This document shows positions 18,654-27,545 of a stretch of 64,000 bases of DNA, in pieces. A program made the position numbers and the translations under genes. Under the pieces are notes generated by a model. The model saw only the letters and a program-made list of their open reading frames with translations, searched no databases and was not told the DNA's origin. Where the stretch lies: the NCBI RefSeq assembly GCF_014844075.1, contig NZ_CP062165.1, positions 6,262,001-6,326,000 on the forward strand, read 5' to 3'. Every line of letters begins with the position of its first letter. Positions within the stretch are counted from its first letter, which is position 1. Source of the stretch: Paenibacillus sp. JNUCC-31. Lineage in GTDB: Bacteria > Bacillota > Bacilli > Paenibacillales > Paenibacillaceae.

Positions 18654-19460
18654 ATGACACAGCATAATGGCAAGGCACGGTTCGAAGGCAAAGTTGCAAT
18701 AATTACGGGGGCTGGCTCCGGGATCGGCAAGGCAGCAGCTCTCAAACTGGCGAGTGAGGGAGCACGTGTGGCACTGCTCGATCTGGTTAATGACCGAATC
18801 TCGGAGACGGAAGCAGAAATTAATAAGCTGCATGCAGGGGCGGCAAGAGCCTTCGATGTAGACATCTCCGATCCTGCCCGGGTGGAGAAGGCCGTTTTGG
18901 AGACCATCGAATTGTTCGGCGGCCTGGATATCGTTTTTGCCAATGCAGGTATTAACGGCGTATCGGCTCCGATTGAAGAGATTCAGGTTGAGGACTGGCA
19001 GCAGATTATGACGACGAATCTAAACGGAACCTTTTTTACGATCAAGTATGCACTTCCTCATCTGAAAAAACGCGGTGGAGGCAGCATCATTATTACCAGC
19101 TCCATTAATGGCAATCAGCGTTTCTCCAGCTTTGGCATGTCAGCATACAGTACATCGAAAGCGGGACAGGTTGCTTTTGCGAAGATGGCTGCGCTGGAAC
19201 TGGCCAAGTTCAAAATTCGTGTCAATGTTATCTGTCCGGGAGCGATTGCGACGAATATTGACCAAAGTACGGTCAAAACGGATGAATTGCAGCAAATCGT
19301 TATTCCGATGGAATTTCCAGAAGGACAGCAACCGCTTGCGGACGGGCCGGGTCAGCCTGAGCACGTTGCTGATCTGGTAGCATTCCTGGCTTCTGCGGAA
19401 TCCAAACACATTACAGGTGCAGAAATCGTCATTGACGGTGCGGAGTCGTTGCTAAGCTAA
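18654..19460 (+). CDS. Short-chain dehydrogenase/reductase
   Basis: A classical SDR of 268 residues. It has the NAD(P)-binding TGAGSGIGKA (about residue 17), NAG in the central strand, the serine in SSINGN, and the catalytic YSTSK (about 162). The aspartate in LLDLVN after beta-2 favours NAD(H). The substrate is unknown. AAGGAGTGG lies 10 bases before the chosen ATG; a further in-frame ATG at 18603 lacks a site. The gene stands alone between the secretion locus and the IS110 element. Confidence 0.88.
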   Translation: MTQHNGKARFEGKVAIITGAGSGIGKAAALKLASEGARVALLDLVNDRISETEAEINKLHAGAARAFDVDISDPARVEKAVLETIELFGGLDIVFANAGINGVSAPIEEIQVEDWQQIMTTNLNGTFFTIKYALPHLKKRGGGSIIITSSINGNQRFSSFGMSAYSTSKAGQVAFAKMAALELAKFKIRVNVICPGAIATNIDQSTVKTDELQQIVIPMEFPEGQQPLADGPGQPEHVADLVAFLASAESKHITGAEIVIDGAESLLS

Positions 19461-19666
19461 ATGAGCCTTTTGCATCCATCCAAAGAGCGTCTTTCAATCA
19501 GCAAGATATAGATCGAAATGTTTCTATTCGTCTATACGTTTATGGATCAGGATGCTTCTTCCTGTCCATATTTTGTACCCGAGAGCGAGTTGAATCGAAT
19601 GATGCAAAATGCTGAAATAGGATGTATCTATAGTGGTCGTTCCTCTGGAACGGCTTTTCGTATTAT

Positions 19667-19702
19667 TAGGTCAGCCAGAAATTTTCTGGTTGGCCTATTT
19701 TT
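19667..19702 (+). terminator. Intrinsic terminator or structured end of the IS110 element
   Basis: A 15-bp stem (TAGGTCAGCCAGAAA and its near complement) with a very short loop, followed by TTTTT. It may end read-through from the SDR gene or belong to the non-coding RNA region of the IS110 element. Confidence 0.6.
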
Positions 19703-19898
19703 ATGGGTGTTTTACGATGGTGGTAGCCGGGAGAACGAGGGCGGCTTAGGGACAAAGAACCCGTACAAAAAACTGTTCTCTCACTACCTTCCAACGACCA
19801 TGTTTGAGCTGGTTGAGGCTATGACCTCGTATCACAAGCGAAGCTATGGGTTTGGAAACCAGGTGGGAATGCCGGTAAATCGAATTAGGGAGGTTTTT
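19700..19898 (+). ncRNA. Candidate bridge RNA region of the IS110 element
   Basis: About 200 bp without a sensible gene directly before an IS110-type recombinase. Elements of this family encode a guide (bridge) RNA in the non-coding end next to the gene. The stretch has several short complementary segments, but I cannot fold it here, so ends and guide loops are not assigned. Confidence 0.35.
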
Positions 19899-21077
19899 AT
19901 GCAACCCGTTGTTGGAATTGATGTGGCGAAAGGATGTAGTGTTATTCAGGCCTTCAAAAAGCGTAACGAACCATATGGAAGGATGGAGACCCTTCAGCAT
20001 AGTGAGGAAGGTTTCGAGCGGCTAGGGGAAGTGCTCAGCATACTGAGAGAGACAAGTGGTGTGGAGCCTGTCGTTGTCTTCGAGGCAACCGGACATTATC
20101 ATCGAGGTTTGACAGGATATCTGAAACGTAGCGGATGGATTCACTACATCATCAATCCTTTGCAAGCGAAACGATCCAAAGGCACACAACTTCGAAAAGT
20201 GAAAACCGATGCAGCAGATGCCTGGCATTTGGCCGAGATGTATTACCGTGGGGATGTTAAAGCGCATCGCGAGTGGGAAGAGTCCTACAGTGAGCTTCAG
20301 CACTTGACTAGGCAGCATGAGTTTGTGACCGCTATGTATGTGCAGGCGAAGCTAAACAGCAGAGCATTGCTTGAGCAGGTGTTTCCTGATTTCATCGGAG
20401 TCTTTTGCAACTTGTATGCGACAACGTCCCTAAAAGTGCTGCAAAGATGCTTGGAGAATAAGACCGAGAATGTGGAAGGTCTAATTCAGGAATGTGTGGG
20501 TAGATCTCATTCGAAGCGATGGATTGCAGAAAAAACGGAACGATTGAGGGAACTTATGGAAGGCTGGAACAGACAAAGAAGAAGCCAATCTCAAACCGTA
20601 GCACTGGCCAGCATGGTCGTGTTGCTGCTGGAGTTTGACAAGCAGTTAAGCCATTTGGAACAGCAGATGGAAGCACTGGCGATGGAACTGCCCGAAGTAG
20701 GTTTGGTTAAAAGCATACCAGGCATAGGAGGCAAACTGGCCGCTGCCATCGTGGCGGAACTCGGGAATGCAAGTCAATTCCAGGATGCGAAGCAGCTCGT
20801 CGCGTATGCAGGGTTGGATCCAGGGATTTACAGCTCAGGGAAGTTTACAGCGACAAGCAGCCGGATTACGAAGCGCGGCTCCAAGAGGCTTCGACGAGCG
20901 TTATATCTGGCCGTACAGTGCGGAATTCGAAAAGCAGACAACCGAAGGTTAAAAGAGTATTACGACAAGAAAAGAAAAGAGGGCAAGCCTTACAAGGTGG
21001 TCGTGATCGCTTGCGCCAACAAGCTTCTCCATCACGTATACGCCATCTTGAAAAAGGGCGAGCCCTATACACATTAA
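19899..21077 (+). CDS. IS110-family transposase (DEDD recombinase)
   Basis: A 392-residue recombinase. The RuvC-like DEDD half shows GIDVAK near the start, VFEATGHYHRG, and KTDAADAWHLAEM. The C-terminal transposase_20 half shows SIPGIGGKLAAAIVAELG, and a conserved serine region YSSGKFTATSSRITKRGSK. GGGAGG lies 8 bases before the ATG at 19899; the frame is open upstream but that part is not family-like. The gene looks intact. Terminal inverted repeats are not expected for this family and element ends were not defined. Confidence 0.9.
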   Translation: MQPVVGIDVAKGCSVIQAFKKRNEPYGRMETLQHSEEGFERLGEVLSILRETSGVEPVVVFEATGHYHRGLTGYLKRSGWIHYIINPLQAKRSKGTQLRKVKTDAADAWHLAEMYYRGDVKAHREWEESYSELQHLTRQHEFVTAMYVQAKLNSRALLEQVFPDFIGVFCNLYATTSLKVLQRCLENKTENVEGLIQECVGRSHSKRWIAEKTERLRELMEGWNRQRRSQSQTVALASMVVLLLEFDKQLSHLEQQMEALAMELPEVGLVKSIPGIGGKLAAAIVAELGNASQFQDAKQLVAYAGLDPGIYSSGKFTATSSRITKRGSKRLRRALYLAVQCGIRKADNRRLKEYYDKKRKEGKPYKVVVIACANKLLHHVYAILKKGEPYTH

Positions 21078-21090
21078 TACCCATAATTAT

Positions 21091-21124
21091 CCAAATAACC
21101 TCCACGCCAATGGAGGTTATTTGG
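21091..21124 (+). terminator. 14-bp hairpin after the IS110 gene
   Basis: CCAAATAACCTCCA pairs perfectly with TGGAGGTTATTTGG across 6 nt. There is no T-tract, so it may be a structure at the element end rather than a terminator. Confidence 0.45.
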
Positions 21125-21176
21125 GGTACAGAGAAAATTATATCAGTTTCTTGTAGTCCAGCCAAGACAACAAGGC

Positions 21177-21208
21177 TTGACAAACATTAGCTGGTTTTTT
21201 GTTATAAT
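21177..21208 (+). promoter_or_regulatory. Promoter of hrpB with extended -10
   Basis: TGTTATAAT at 21200-21208 is an extended -10 element. TTGACA at 21177 is 20 bases upstream of the hexamer, longer than ideal, so the extended -10 probably carries the activity. Confidence 0.5.
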
Positions 21209-21254
21209 GCTAACATTCGAATAGACGTGTGGCACATCAATTAGGAGAGATGAG

Positions 21255-23771
21255 ATGAAGACGGATTTACCGATACAACAGATTATCCCTGAGCTGAGAC
21301 AGTTATTTCAGGATGAGGATACAGGTGTGTTAATTGCGGAACCAGGTGCGGGTAAAACAACCGTTGTCCCACTGGCTATGCTGGATGAGCCATGGGTAGG
21401 TGGACGAAAAATCATCATGCTGGAACCCCGCAGGCTTGCGGCTCGCTCTGCAGCCGCACGGATGGCGGCTTCACTTGGTGAAAAAGCGGGACAGACCGTA
21501 GGATATCGGGTGCGGATGGATACTCGTGTAAGTAAGGCTACTCGCATTGAAGTGGTGACAGAGGGAGTATTAACCCGAATGCTTCAACAGGATCAGGGAC
21601 TGGAAGATACGGCGATGATTATCTTTGATGAGTTTCATGAGCGGCATTTACATGGCGATCTTGGTTTGGCGCTTGCGCTTGAATCCAGGGCCATGCTGCG
21701 TCCAGATTTGAAGCTGCTGGTGATGTCAGCAACGCTGGACCCGGCTCCTGTCTGTGCATTGCTGGGGGAGGGAACCCGATGGATCGATTGCCCGGGGAGG
21801 ACGTTTCCGGTGGAGACCCGATATATATCCAAACCGGTATCTGCACAGCTGGAGACTTTTACAGCTCAGGCGGTCATAAAGGCACTGTCGGAACAGGAAG
21901 GAGATGTGCTGGTTTTCCTTCCAGGTGCAAAAGAAATCCATCGCACAGAACGAGAGTTGTCCAATCTCATGCTCCCTGCTCATGTTGAGATTCATTCCTT
22001 ATATGGCAGCATGCCGATAGAAAGGCAGGATGAGGCTGTACGCCCTGCAGAAGCAGGCCAACGCAAGGTTGTGCTGTCTACATCCATTGCCGAATCCAGT
22101 CTGACCTTGCCAGGTGTCACGGTCGTGGTGGATGCGGGCTTGAGTCGGGCGTCGGTATTCTCGCCTCGGACCGGCATGAGCCGGCTTGTCACCTTGCCGG
22201 TGTCCAAGGCATCAGCCGATCAGCGGCGGGGGCGCGCGGGGCGGATTGCACCGGGCGTATGTTACCGGCTATGGAGCGAAGAGGCTCACGGCGCGCTGCC
22301 TGATGCAGCAAAGCCGGAGATTGCCTCCGCGGACCTTGCGCCGCTGGCGCTGGAGCTTGCCGTCTGGGGTGTACAGTCCCCTGCTGAGCTGCAGTGGCTG
22401 GACACCCCGCCTGATGCCGCCTACGGCCAGGCACAGGCGCTGCTGCGCCAGCTGGGCGGCCTGGACGACGCAGGCCGCATCACGCCCTTCGGGCGGCGGA
22501 TGAACACGCTTGGCGTGCATCCGCGACTGGCCAGCATGCTGCTCCGCGCGGCGGAGCTTGGGCTGGCCAGCTACGCCAGCATGCTGGCGGCACTGCTGCA
22601 GGAGCCTGCCGGCCTCCGCAGCAGTGGCAGTGCTGGCGCGGGCACCGACTTGCGCCCGCGCGTGGAAGCGCTGCTGACCGCGGACAGCAGCGGCATGCCG
22701 CAAGCGGCAGCGTCTGTCGCAGACGGCGCTGCCGTGCGGCGCATGCTGCAGGAGAGCCGCCAGCTGCGCGCGGCGCTCGGCCCGGCGGCCGATCCGGTAC
22801 GGCCGGATGAGGACAGCTGCGGATGGCTGCTGTCCTTTGCCTATCCGGACCGGATCGGGCAACGCAGGGAGGACGGCCGCTATCTGTTGAGCAGTGGCCG
22901 CGGGGTACGGCTCGCAGCGACAGAATCGCTGAGCCGTTCAACGTACCTGGTCGCAGCCGAGGCCGATGACCAGGGCGCGGATGCGCGCATCCTGCTGGCT
23001 GCGCCAGTGCAGGAGAAGAGATTGCTGGACCTTGGTCCCCATATGCTGCATGAAGAGGTGCAGGTGGCCTGGGACCGCAATACCCGAAGTGTGCGTGCGC
23101 ATAGAAGGCTGCGGATCGGAGCCATTACGATGAAAGAGAGCAGCATTGCACAACCTCCTGAAGATCAGGTACTGGAAGCATTGCTCTCAGGAATACGCAT
23201 GGAAGGGCTGGATAGTCTGCCTTGGACGAAATCTTCGCGGCAGTTGGCAGACAGGATGCGTTTTTTGCATCATCATTTGCCGGAATGGCCGGGTCTCATC
23301 GAGGATCATCTGACCGAAGAACTGGCAGATCAACTCCGTCCGTTTCTGACAGGCATGCGATCTGCTGCGGATCTCAAGCGATTGTCGATGCAGGATGTGT
23401 TGCTCGGTGGACTGAGCTGGGAAGAGCGACAGCAGTTGGATCGTGAAGCGCCTACACATATTCAGGTACCCAGCGGCTCGCGTATTCCGGTGGATTACAG
23501 CCGTCCTGATGACCCCACGCTCGCGGTTAGACTACAGGAGATGTTTGGACAGCAAGAGACCCCGCGTATTGGCGGTGGCCGAGTACCTTTGACCATGCAT
23601 TTGCTGTCCCCGGCGCAGCGGCCTGTACAGGTCACGCGAGATCTGGCCAATTTTTGGCGGGAGACTTATTTTGAGGTCAAGAAAGATTTGAAAGGCCGTT
23701 ATCCGAAGCATTATTGGCCGGATGATCCGCTCGAAGCGATAGCGACTAACCGCACCAAGCCGCGAATATAG
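21255..23771 (+). CDS. hrpB: ATP-dependent helicase HrpB
   Basis: A DEAH-box helicase of 838 residues. Motifs in order: GAGKTT (Walker A, about residue 34), DEFHERH for motif II (DEAH-like, about 124), SATLD (motif III), STSIAESSLTLPGV (motif V) and QRRGRAGR (motif VI). The C-terminal HrpB-specific region ends in the family pattern FWRETYFEVKKDLKGRYPKH. The cellular RNA or DNA substrate is not known. The central third (about 22190-22900) is far more GC-rich than the rest of the window. AGGAGAG lies 8 bases before the ATG. Confidence 0.93.
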   Translation: MKTDLPIQQIIPELRQLFQDEDTGVLIAEPGAGKTTVVPLAMLDEPWVGGRKIIMLEPRRLAARSAAARMAASLGEKAGQTVGYRVRMDTRVSKATRIEVVTEGVLTRMLQQDQGLEDTAMIIFDEFHERHLHGDLGLALALESRAMLRPDLKLLVMSATLDPAPVCALLGEGTRWIDCPGRTFPVETRYISKPVSAQLETFTAQAVIKALSEQEGDVLVFLPGAKEIHRTERELSNLMLPAHVEIHSLYGSMPIERQDEAVRPAEAGQRKVVLSTSIAESSLTLPGVTVVVDAGLSRASVFSPRTGMSRLVTLPVSKASADQRRGRAGRIAPGVCYRLWSEEAHGALPDAAKPEIASADLAPLALELAVWGVQSPAELQWLDTPPDAAYGQAQALLRQLGGLDDAGRITPFGRRMNTLGVHPRLASMLLRAAELGLASYASMLAALLQEPAGLRSSGSAGAGTDLRPRVEALLTADSSGMPQAAASVADGAAVRRMLQESRQLRAALGPAADPVRPDEDSCGWLLSFAYPDRIGQRREDGRYLLSSGRGVRLAATESLSRSTYLVAAEADDQGADARILLAAPVQEKRLLDLGPHMLHEEVQVAWDRNTRSVRAHRRLRIGAITMKESSIAQPPEDQVLEALLSGIRMEGLDSLPWTKSSRQLADRMRFLHHHLPEWPGLIEDHLTEELADQLRPFLTGMRSAADLKRLSMQDVLLGGLSWEERQQLDREAPTHIQVPSGSRIPVDYSRPDDPTLAVRLQEMFGQQETPRIGGGRVPLTMHLLSPAQRPVQVTRDLANFWRETYFEVKKDLKGRYPKHYWPDDPLEAIATNRTKPRI

Positions 23772-23850
23772 CTAGAATGTGTCTTCAAACCTCAGTCTGA
23801 AAGTTGGGCCTGAACGTGCGAGTGTGCGACCAGATTAGGCGGTGGAGAGC

Positions 23851-24033
23851 TAACGAACCTGAGACGTGTTATACAGGAGTTTGAAGTGTCTGTAGAAGGA
23901 TAACGAACCTGAGACGTGTTATGCAGGAGTTTGAAGTGTCTGTAGGAAGGATAACGAACCTGAGACGTGTTATACAGGGGCTTGAAGCGCCTGCAGAAGT
24001 GTAGCGAACCTGAGACACGTTATATCAGAATTA
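23851..24033. repeat. Four tandem copies of a 50-bp repeat
   Basis: Units begin at 23851, 23901, 23952 and 24002 with TAACGAACCTGAGACGTG or a close variant. Copies 1 and 2 are nearly identical, 3 has several changes and 4 is partial. The stretch 23772-24482 after hrpB holds no gene; besides these repeats it carries a second repeat pair and a promoter. Confidence 0.85.
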
Positions 24034-24142
24034 AGGGCTGTTTATGGCGTTTTTTAGGGCGTTTTAGGGGAATAACATGTCTGGCGTTCCTTACGTTTGA
24101 AAATTAGAGCATAAGATCCAAATAAGACGTCCTATGTTCTTT

Positions 24143-24236
24143 AAAAAAAGTAAGCCAATCCCACTTTGTCCTCCTGCCCGATTGCTCTGGAAAAAAGTAA
24201 GCCAATCCCACTTGGACCCTCATGCCCGGGTGCTTC
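24143..24236. repeat. Two tandem copies of a 47-bp repeat
   Basis: AAAAAAGTAAGCCAATCCCA and the following CTT...CCTCxTGCCCGxxTGCT are present at about 24144 and 24190. The function is unknown. Confidence 0.75.
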
Positions 24237-24416
24237 GGCATAGGAGTTAACATCAACATCAGATCAGGCTTGGCATATCAACGGTTACTTGCCTTTGTTC
24301 AACTTCGTTTCACAACGAGTGCAGATCCCGCCTTGTTACATGCATGGTTACTTGTTGATATTTCGGTTTTCGGTGCTGTTCCGTGGCCTCTATGGATGTA
24401 ATATGTCGATTAAAGC

Positions 24417-24441
24417 GTTTGAAAGAAAACAAGGCGGGTAA
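24417..24441 (+). promoter_or_regulatory. SigB-like promoter
   Basis: GTTTGA and GGGTAA are separated by 13 bases, close to the general stress consensus GTTTAA-N12-15-GGGTAT. It stands 42 bp before a general-stress-type gene. Whether this organism has SigB cannot be seen here. Confidence 0.5.
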
Positions 24442-24482
24442 TAACATAGCGAACCACTCAATTACATGAGGAGGAATCCACT

Positions 24483-25085
24483 ATGCAGAAGAAAATCGTA
24501 GGTGTGTTTAATACAGAACGTGAGGCATCATCGGCCATCGAGGGACTGAAAGCGCAAGGTTTCACTTCAGACGAAATTTCGGTGGTCACACAGGACCGGG
24601 ATGAACTGAAGGCGATTCGCGAAGAGACAGGCACGAAAGCGCCTGAAGGTGTAGCTGCAGGTGCGGCAACAGGTGGCGTGCTCGGCGGAGTAGCTGGTTT
24701 GCTCGCAGGTATCGGGGCACTCGCGATTCCGGGTATAGGTCCTATACTGGCAGCTGGCCCCATTGCCGCAGCCTTTACGGGTGCTGCTGTGGGCGCAGGA
24801 GCAGGCGGACTGGTAGGAGGACTCGTAGGTCTCGGTATCCCGGAAGAGGATGCCAGACAGTATGAGGAATACGTGCAAAATGGCAAAATCCTGCTGCTCG
24901 TGGACTCCACGGATCGAGACACGGATGTTTATCATGTGTTCAGCACGAACAGTGATTTGAACCGGGACAGCATGGGTGTCCACCGAGAAGAGGTGGCAGC
25001 TGAGCGCCCGGATCTGGATATGGAAGAGCGGAGAATGGAAGCCCAGAATAAGGCGGCTCGATTTGGCAACAATACTTTTCTATAA
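24483..25085 (+). CDS. General stress protein, YflT/17M-like
   Basis: Residues 1-45 form the YflT-type domain (KKIVGVFNTEREASSAIEGLKAQGF, DEISVVTQD). Residues 55-120 are a glycine/alanine-rich hydrophobic block (GVAAGAATGGVLGGVAGLL and on) resembling the membrane-inserting domain of such stress proteins. The tail is charged. The family is induced by general stress in Bacillus; the molecular role is unknown. A SigB-like promoter and AGGAGGA precede the ATG. Confidence 0.82.
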   Translation: MQKKIVGVFNTEREASSAIEGLKAQGFTSDEISVVTQDRDELKAIREETGTKAPEGVAAGAATGGVLGGVAGLLAGIGALAIPGIGPILAAGPIAAAFTGAAVGAGAGGLVGGLVGLGIPEEDARQYEEYVQNGKILLLVDSTDRDTDVYHVFSTNSDLNRDSMGVHREEVAAERPDLDMEERRMEAQNKAARFGNNTFL

Positions 25086-25149
25086 TTTGTATGACCAAGG
25101 ACAGGTTATCTAACTGGAATGATATATTTGATCCATCAGTATGGTCATC

Positions 25150-25180
25150 AGCCGGTTTCCTTAGAGGAAGCCGGCTTTTG
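25150..25180. terminator. Intrinsic terminator
   Basis: AGCCGGTTTCC pairs with GGAAGCCGGCT with one G-U pair, followed by TTTT. It ends the stress gene, between it and the convergent DUF202 gene. Confidence 0.8.
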
Positions 25181-25222
25181 TACCTGTGTTTCATTTTTAA
25201 ATGAACGCTAGTGCGTCAGGTG

Positions 25223-25633
25223 TTAATTCTGCCAGGCAGGGAATAACAATACATACAGTAATACGGCAAGAGCCAATCCGATCACCAGCAGCATCAGTGT
25301 CAGGAACCGGATTAATCCGGTGGAAGCCTGGAACGTCTGTGAATTGATCTGATTGCGTTTTCGGTGGTAAGCGGAAGCGGAGTACAGGATGATCGACATA
25401 CCGCTGACCAGGGAGGTAATACCGATGATGATTGCCGCAATATGAGCCATCCGGTCATATGCTGTGGAACTGAAGCCGAATCCGGCTGCAAGAAAGCCGA
25501 CCCCGATCATGGCAATGCCGGTACGTACCCAAGCCAGAAAGGTCCGCTCGTTAGCCAGATGCTGTTGTACATATTTGGAGTCAATGGTGGTTAGATCTTG
25601 GTCTCTGTCTGAGATGTGAATCACCTCGTTCAT
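25223..25633 (-). CDS. DUF202 membrane protein (YidH-like)
   Basis: A 136-residue protein with three membrane helices (about 38-56, 64-86 and 110-132). The family motif QQHLANERTFLAWVRTGIAMIG before helix 1 is intact. The function of DUF202 proteins is not known. The start is one of two adjacent ATG codons preceded by GAGGTGATTC. It is divergent from the acyltransferase gene. Confidence 0.85.
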   Translation of the reverse strand: MNEVIHISDRDQDLTTIDSKYVQQHLANERTFLAWVRTGIAMIGVGFLAAGFGFSSTAYDRMAHIAAIIIGITSLVSGMSIILYSASAYHRKRNQINSQTFQASTGLIRFLTLMLLVIGLALAVLLYVLLFPAWQN

Positions 25634-25698
25634 CAATATATATGATTTTATTGTACGTCGTTTTCATGGCAAAACCAAGAAAGGAGGCTGTTTGTGAT

Positions 25699-26853
25699 AT
25701 GCCTCGTAAAGAACGAATTGCTGAAATTGAAAGTCTGAGGGGAATTGCTTTTGCAGCAGTTGTCCTTCAGCATTCCATAGCTCATTATTCTCTGGTTCCT
25801 GAAGCTGGACTGCAAGACGGTGTATTGTTCGCGATCCTGCTGATGCTGTCCAAATTTGCTGTCCCGCTGTTTATTTTTATCACAGGCATGGTACTTTTCT
25901 ACAATACAGGAGACAAGCTGCACTATGGACGCTTCATGCAAAAGCGATTAACGGACGTTATCGTCCCATATATCATCTGGTCACTGATCTATTTTACACT
26001 CTCGCCTCGCGGCTGGAACGGATTTGGTTGGGGAAATATCCCTGACCTTGGTTTAAAATTAATCACGGGTAAAACGACCTCACATTTTTGGTACATCATC
26101 ATGCTAATTCAGTTTTATCTGTTGTTTCCCCTGTTTTTGCGGGCAATTCGATATGTATACAATCGGTACGAGGCTAGGGGGCGCATGATCGCTCTTCTGA
26201 TCTCCGGTGTGGTGTATCTTGTTCTCGCGGATCAATTGAGAAATATCGCCAAGGTTATGGAAGGGTTGAATATCCCGGTGCTGACGGATGTCTTTACGAC
26301 TTATGCAGATCGAAATTTTCTGTATTTCTTTTTTTATTTTGTGCTTGGTGCGGCAGCCGGGCTATCGGTCCAACGCTGGAATGAATGGATTCATCGTTTA
26401 CGCTGGGTTTATTGGTCCGTGTTTATTGTTCTTGGTCTACGGTTTATATATATGTTAATGCTTGAATTCCAGAAGCCGGAGGGCATACAGATTACGTTCT
26501 ATACCGTCAGTCTTATCCGTCCGGATATGATCGTATTCCTGATCGCTTCCATCATGGTGATGTACCAGCTGGCAGGCAAGCTCCATCATGTCAGGGGAAC
26601 ACGATTGCTGGCGTGGATTGGCGGGGTTTCGTACGGGGGTTACCTGATGCATATGCTTATGTTGCGTTATAGTTATATTCCAGATGAACAGTTTTATGTG
26701 GCACTGGGGTTAAACCCGGTAGTCCGGCTGATCATCACCTGGTTGCTGGCTCTTGCATTATCCTGTGTACTTACATGGCTCATCTCCCGCACAAGCTGGG
26801 GCAAGTGGATTGTCGGAACGGTACCTAAATCAAAGTCGAAGTCTACTGGATGA
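25699..26853 (+). CDS. Acyltransferase 3 family membrane protein
   Basis: A 384-residue O-acyltransferase-like protein with about ten membrane helices. The N-terminal IESLRGIAFAAVVLQHS holds the catalytic-type histidine of the family. Members acylate cell-surface sugars or peptidoglycan; the target here is unknown. The chosen ATG (MPRKERIAEIESLRG) follows AAAGGAGG by about 12 bases. Earlier in-frame codons would overlap the divergent gene. Confidence 0.85.
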   Translation: MPRKERIAEIESLRGIAFAAVVLQHSIAHYSLVPEAGLQDGVLFAILLMLSKFAVPLFIFITGMVLFYNTGDKLHYGRFMQKRLTDVIVPYIIWSLIYFTLSPRGWNGFGWGNIPDLGLKLITGKTTSHFWYIIMLIQFYLLFPLFLRAIRYVYNRYEARGRMIALLISGVVYLVLADQLRNIAKVMEGLNIPVLTDVFTTYADRNFLYFFFYFVLGAAAGLSVQRWNEWIHRLRWVYWSVFIVLGLRFIYMLMLEFQKPEGIQITFYTVSLIRPDMIVFLIASIMVMYQLAGKLHHVRGTRLLAWIGGVSYGGYLMHMLMLRYSYIPDEQFYVALGLNPVVRLIITWLLALALSCVLTWLISRTSWGKWIVGTVPKSKSKSTG

Positions 26854-26862
26854 GTGAATACA

Positions 26863-27005
26863 TCATTATATGAAAAATTCACAACAGTTAACGCAAATGT
26901 ATGCAAAAATATCACCACTTTCACCGTATTAATTTGTGCAGTCAATTGAAATGTACACTTGTAGAATATATTTCAAAATTTCATTACATGAAAAGTTCAC
27001 AACAG
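26863..27005. repeat. Direct repeat pair upstream of the Rtp-like gene
   Basis: A 25-bp sequence beginning TCATTATATGAAAAATTC (26863-26887) recurs at 26981-27005 with two changes. The 315-bp stretch 26854-27168 carries no gene besides these repeats. They could be binding sites for the Rtp-like protein encoded next. Confidence 0.7.
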
Positions 27006-27168
27006 CAACCTCAAATCCTGCTCTTGCTTACGTTCCCGTTACCCATTCATTTTCGCTCTAGCTCTCCTACGCCCAGGGATTAAAGGAAGAAAGACGGATA
27101 AAGATGGCAGAAGGGGAACATAAGTTTTATAATACTAGATATACAGGGCTGACAGGAGGGGATAGAGC

Positions 27169-27543
27169 GTGGCTTTTATGATTGCGCAGCGGGCATTTAT
27201 TAAGCTGTATCTGATTACGATGGTCGAACAACATAGGGGATATGGCTATGAAATGCTGGAGGCAATGAAGCAGGAATTCAAAGCCTACGGTTATGTACCA
27301 CCCCAGAGCGAAATATACCGGGCGCTGCACGAATTGGTTCAACAGGGTGTCTTTTACCGTACGAAGAAGTTGAAGGGCAATGATCCCAAAGTCGATTTTC
27401 AGGAAATTGTTTTATATCACTTCACGGATGATGGTGCGGAGAAAGCCGAATTATATAAAAAACAGGTCAAAGCCGATCTTGATCGTTGTCTCGGGATGTT
27501 GCACAAGGCAGAAGAGGACAATTACGGAGCGAAAGGAAGATAA
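27169..27543 (+). CDS. Replication termination protein (Rtp) family
   Basis: A 124-residue winged-helix protein. It resembles Bacillus subtilis Rtp along its length: AQRAFIKLYLITMVEQHRGYG, EIYRALHELVQQGVF, QEIVLYHF and ELYKKQVKADLDRCLGML align with the corresponding Rtp segments from memory. In B. subtilis, Rtp dimers bind Ter sites and stop forks at the terminus. Here it could do the same or act as a local regulator. It is GTG-started with AGGAGGGG upstream. The stop is 2 bp before a dehydrogenase gene, so the two form an operon. Confidence 0.8.
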   Translation: MAFMIAQRAFIKLYLITMVEQHRGYGYEMLEAMKQEFKAYGYVPPQSEIYRALHELVQQGVFYRTKKLKGNDPKVDFQEIVLYHFTDDGAEKAELYKKQVKADLDRCLGMLHKAEEDNYGAKGR

Positions 27544-27545
27544 GC

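Noticed and set aside
22189..22941. Long antisense frames inside hrpB
   Set aside because: They arise from the GC-rich codon bias of hrpB and have no ribosome binding site or family features.
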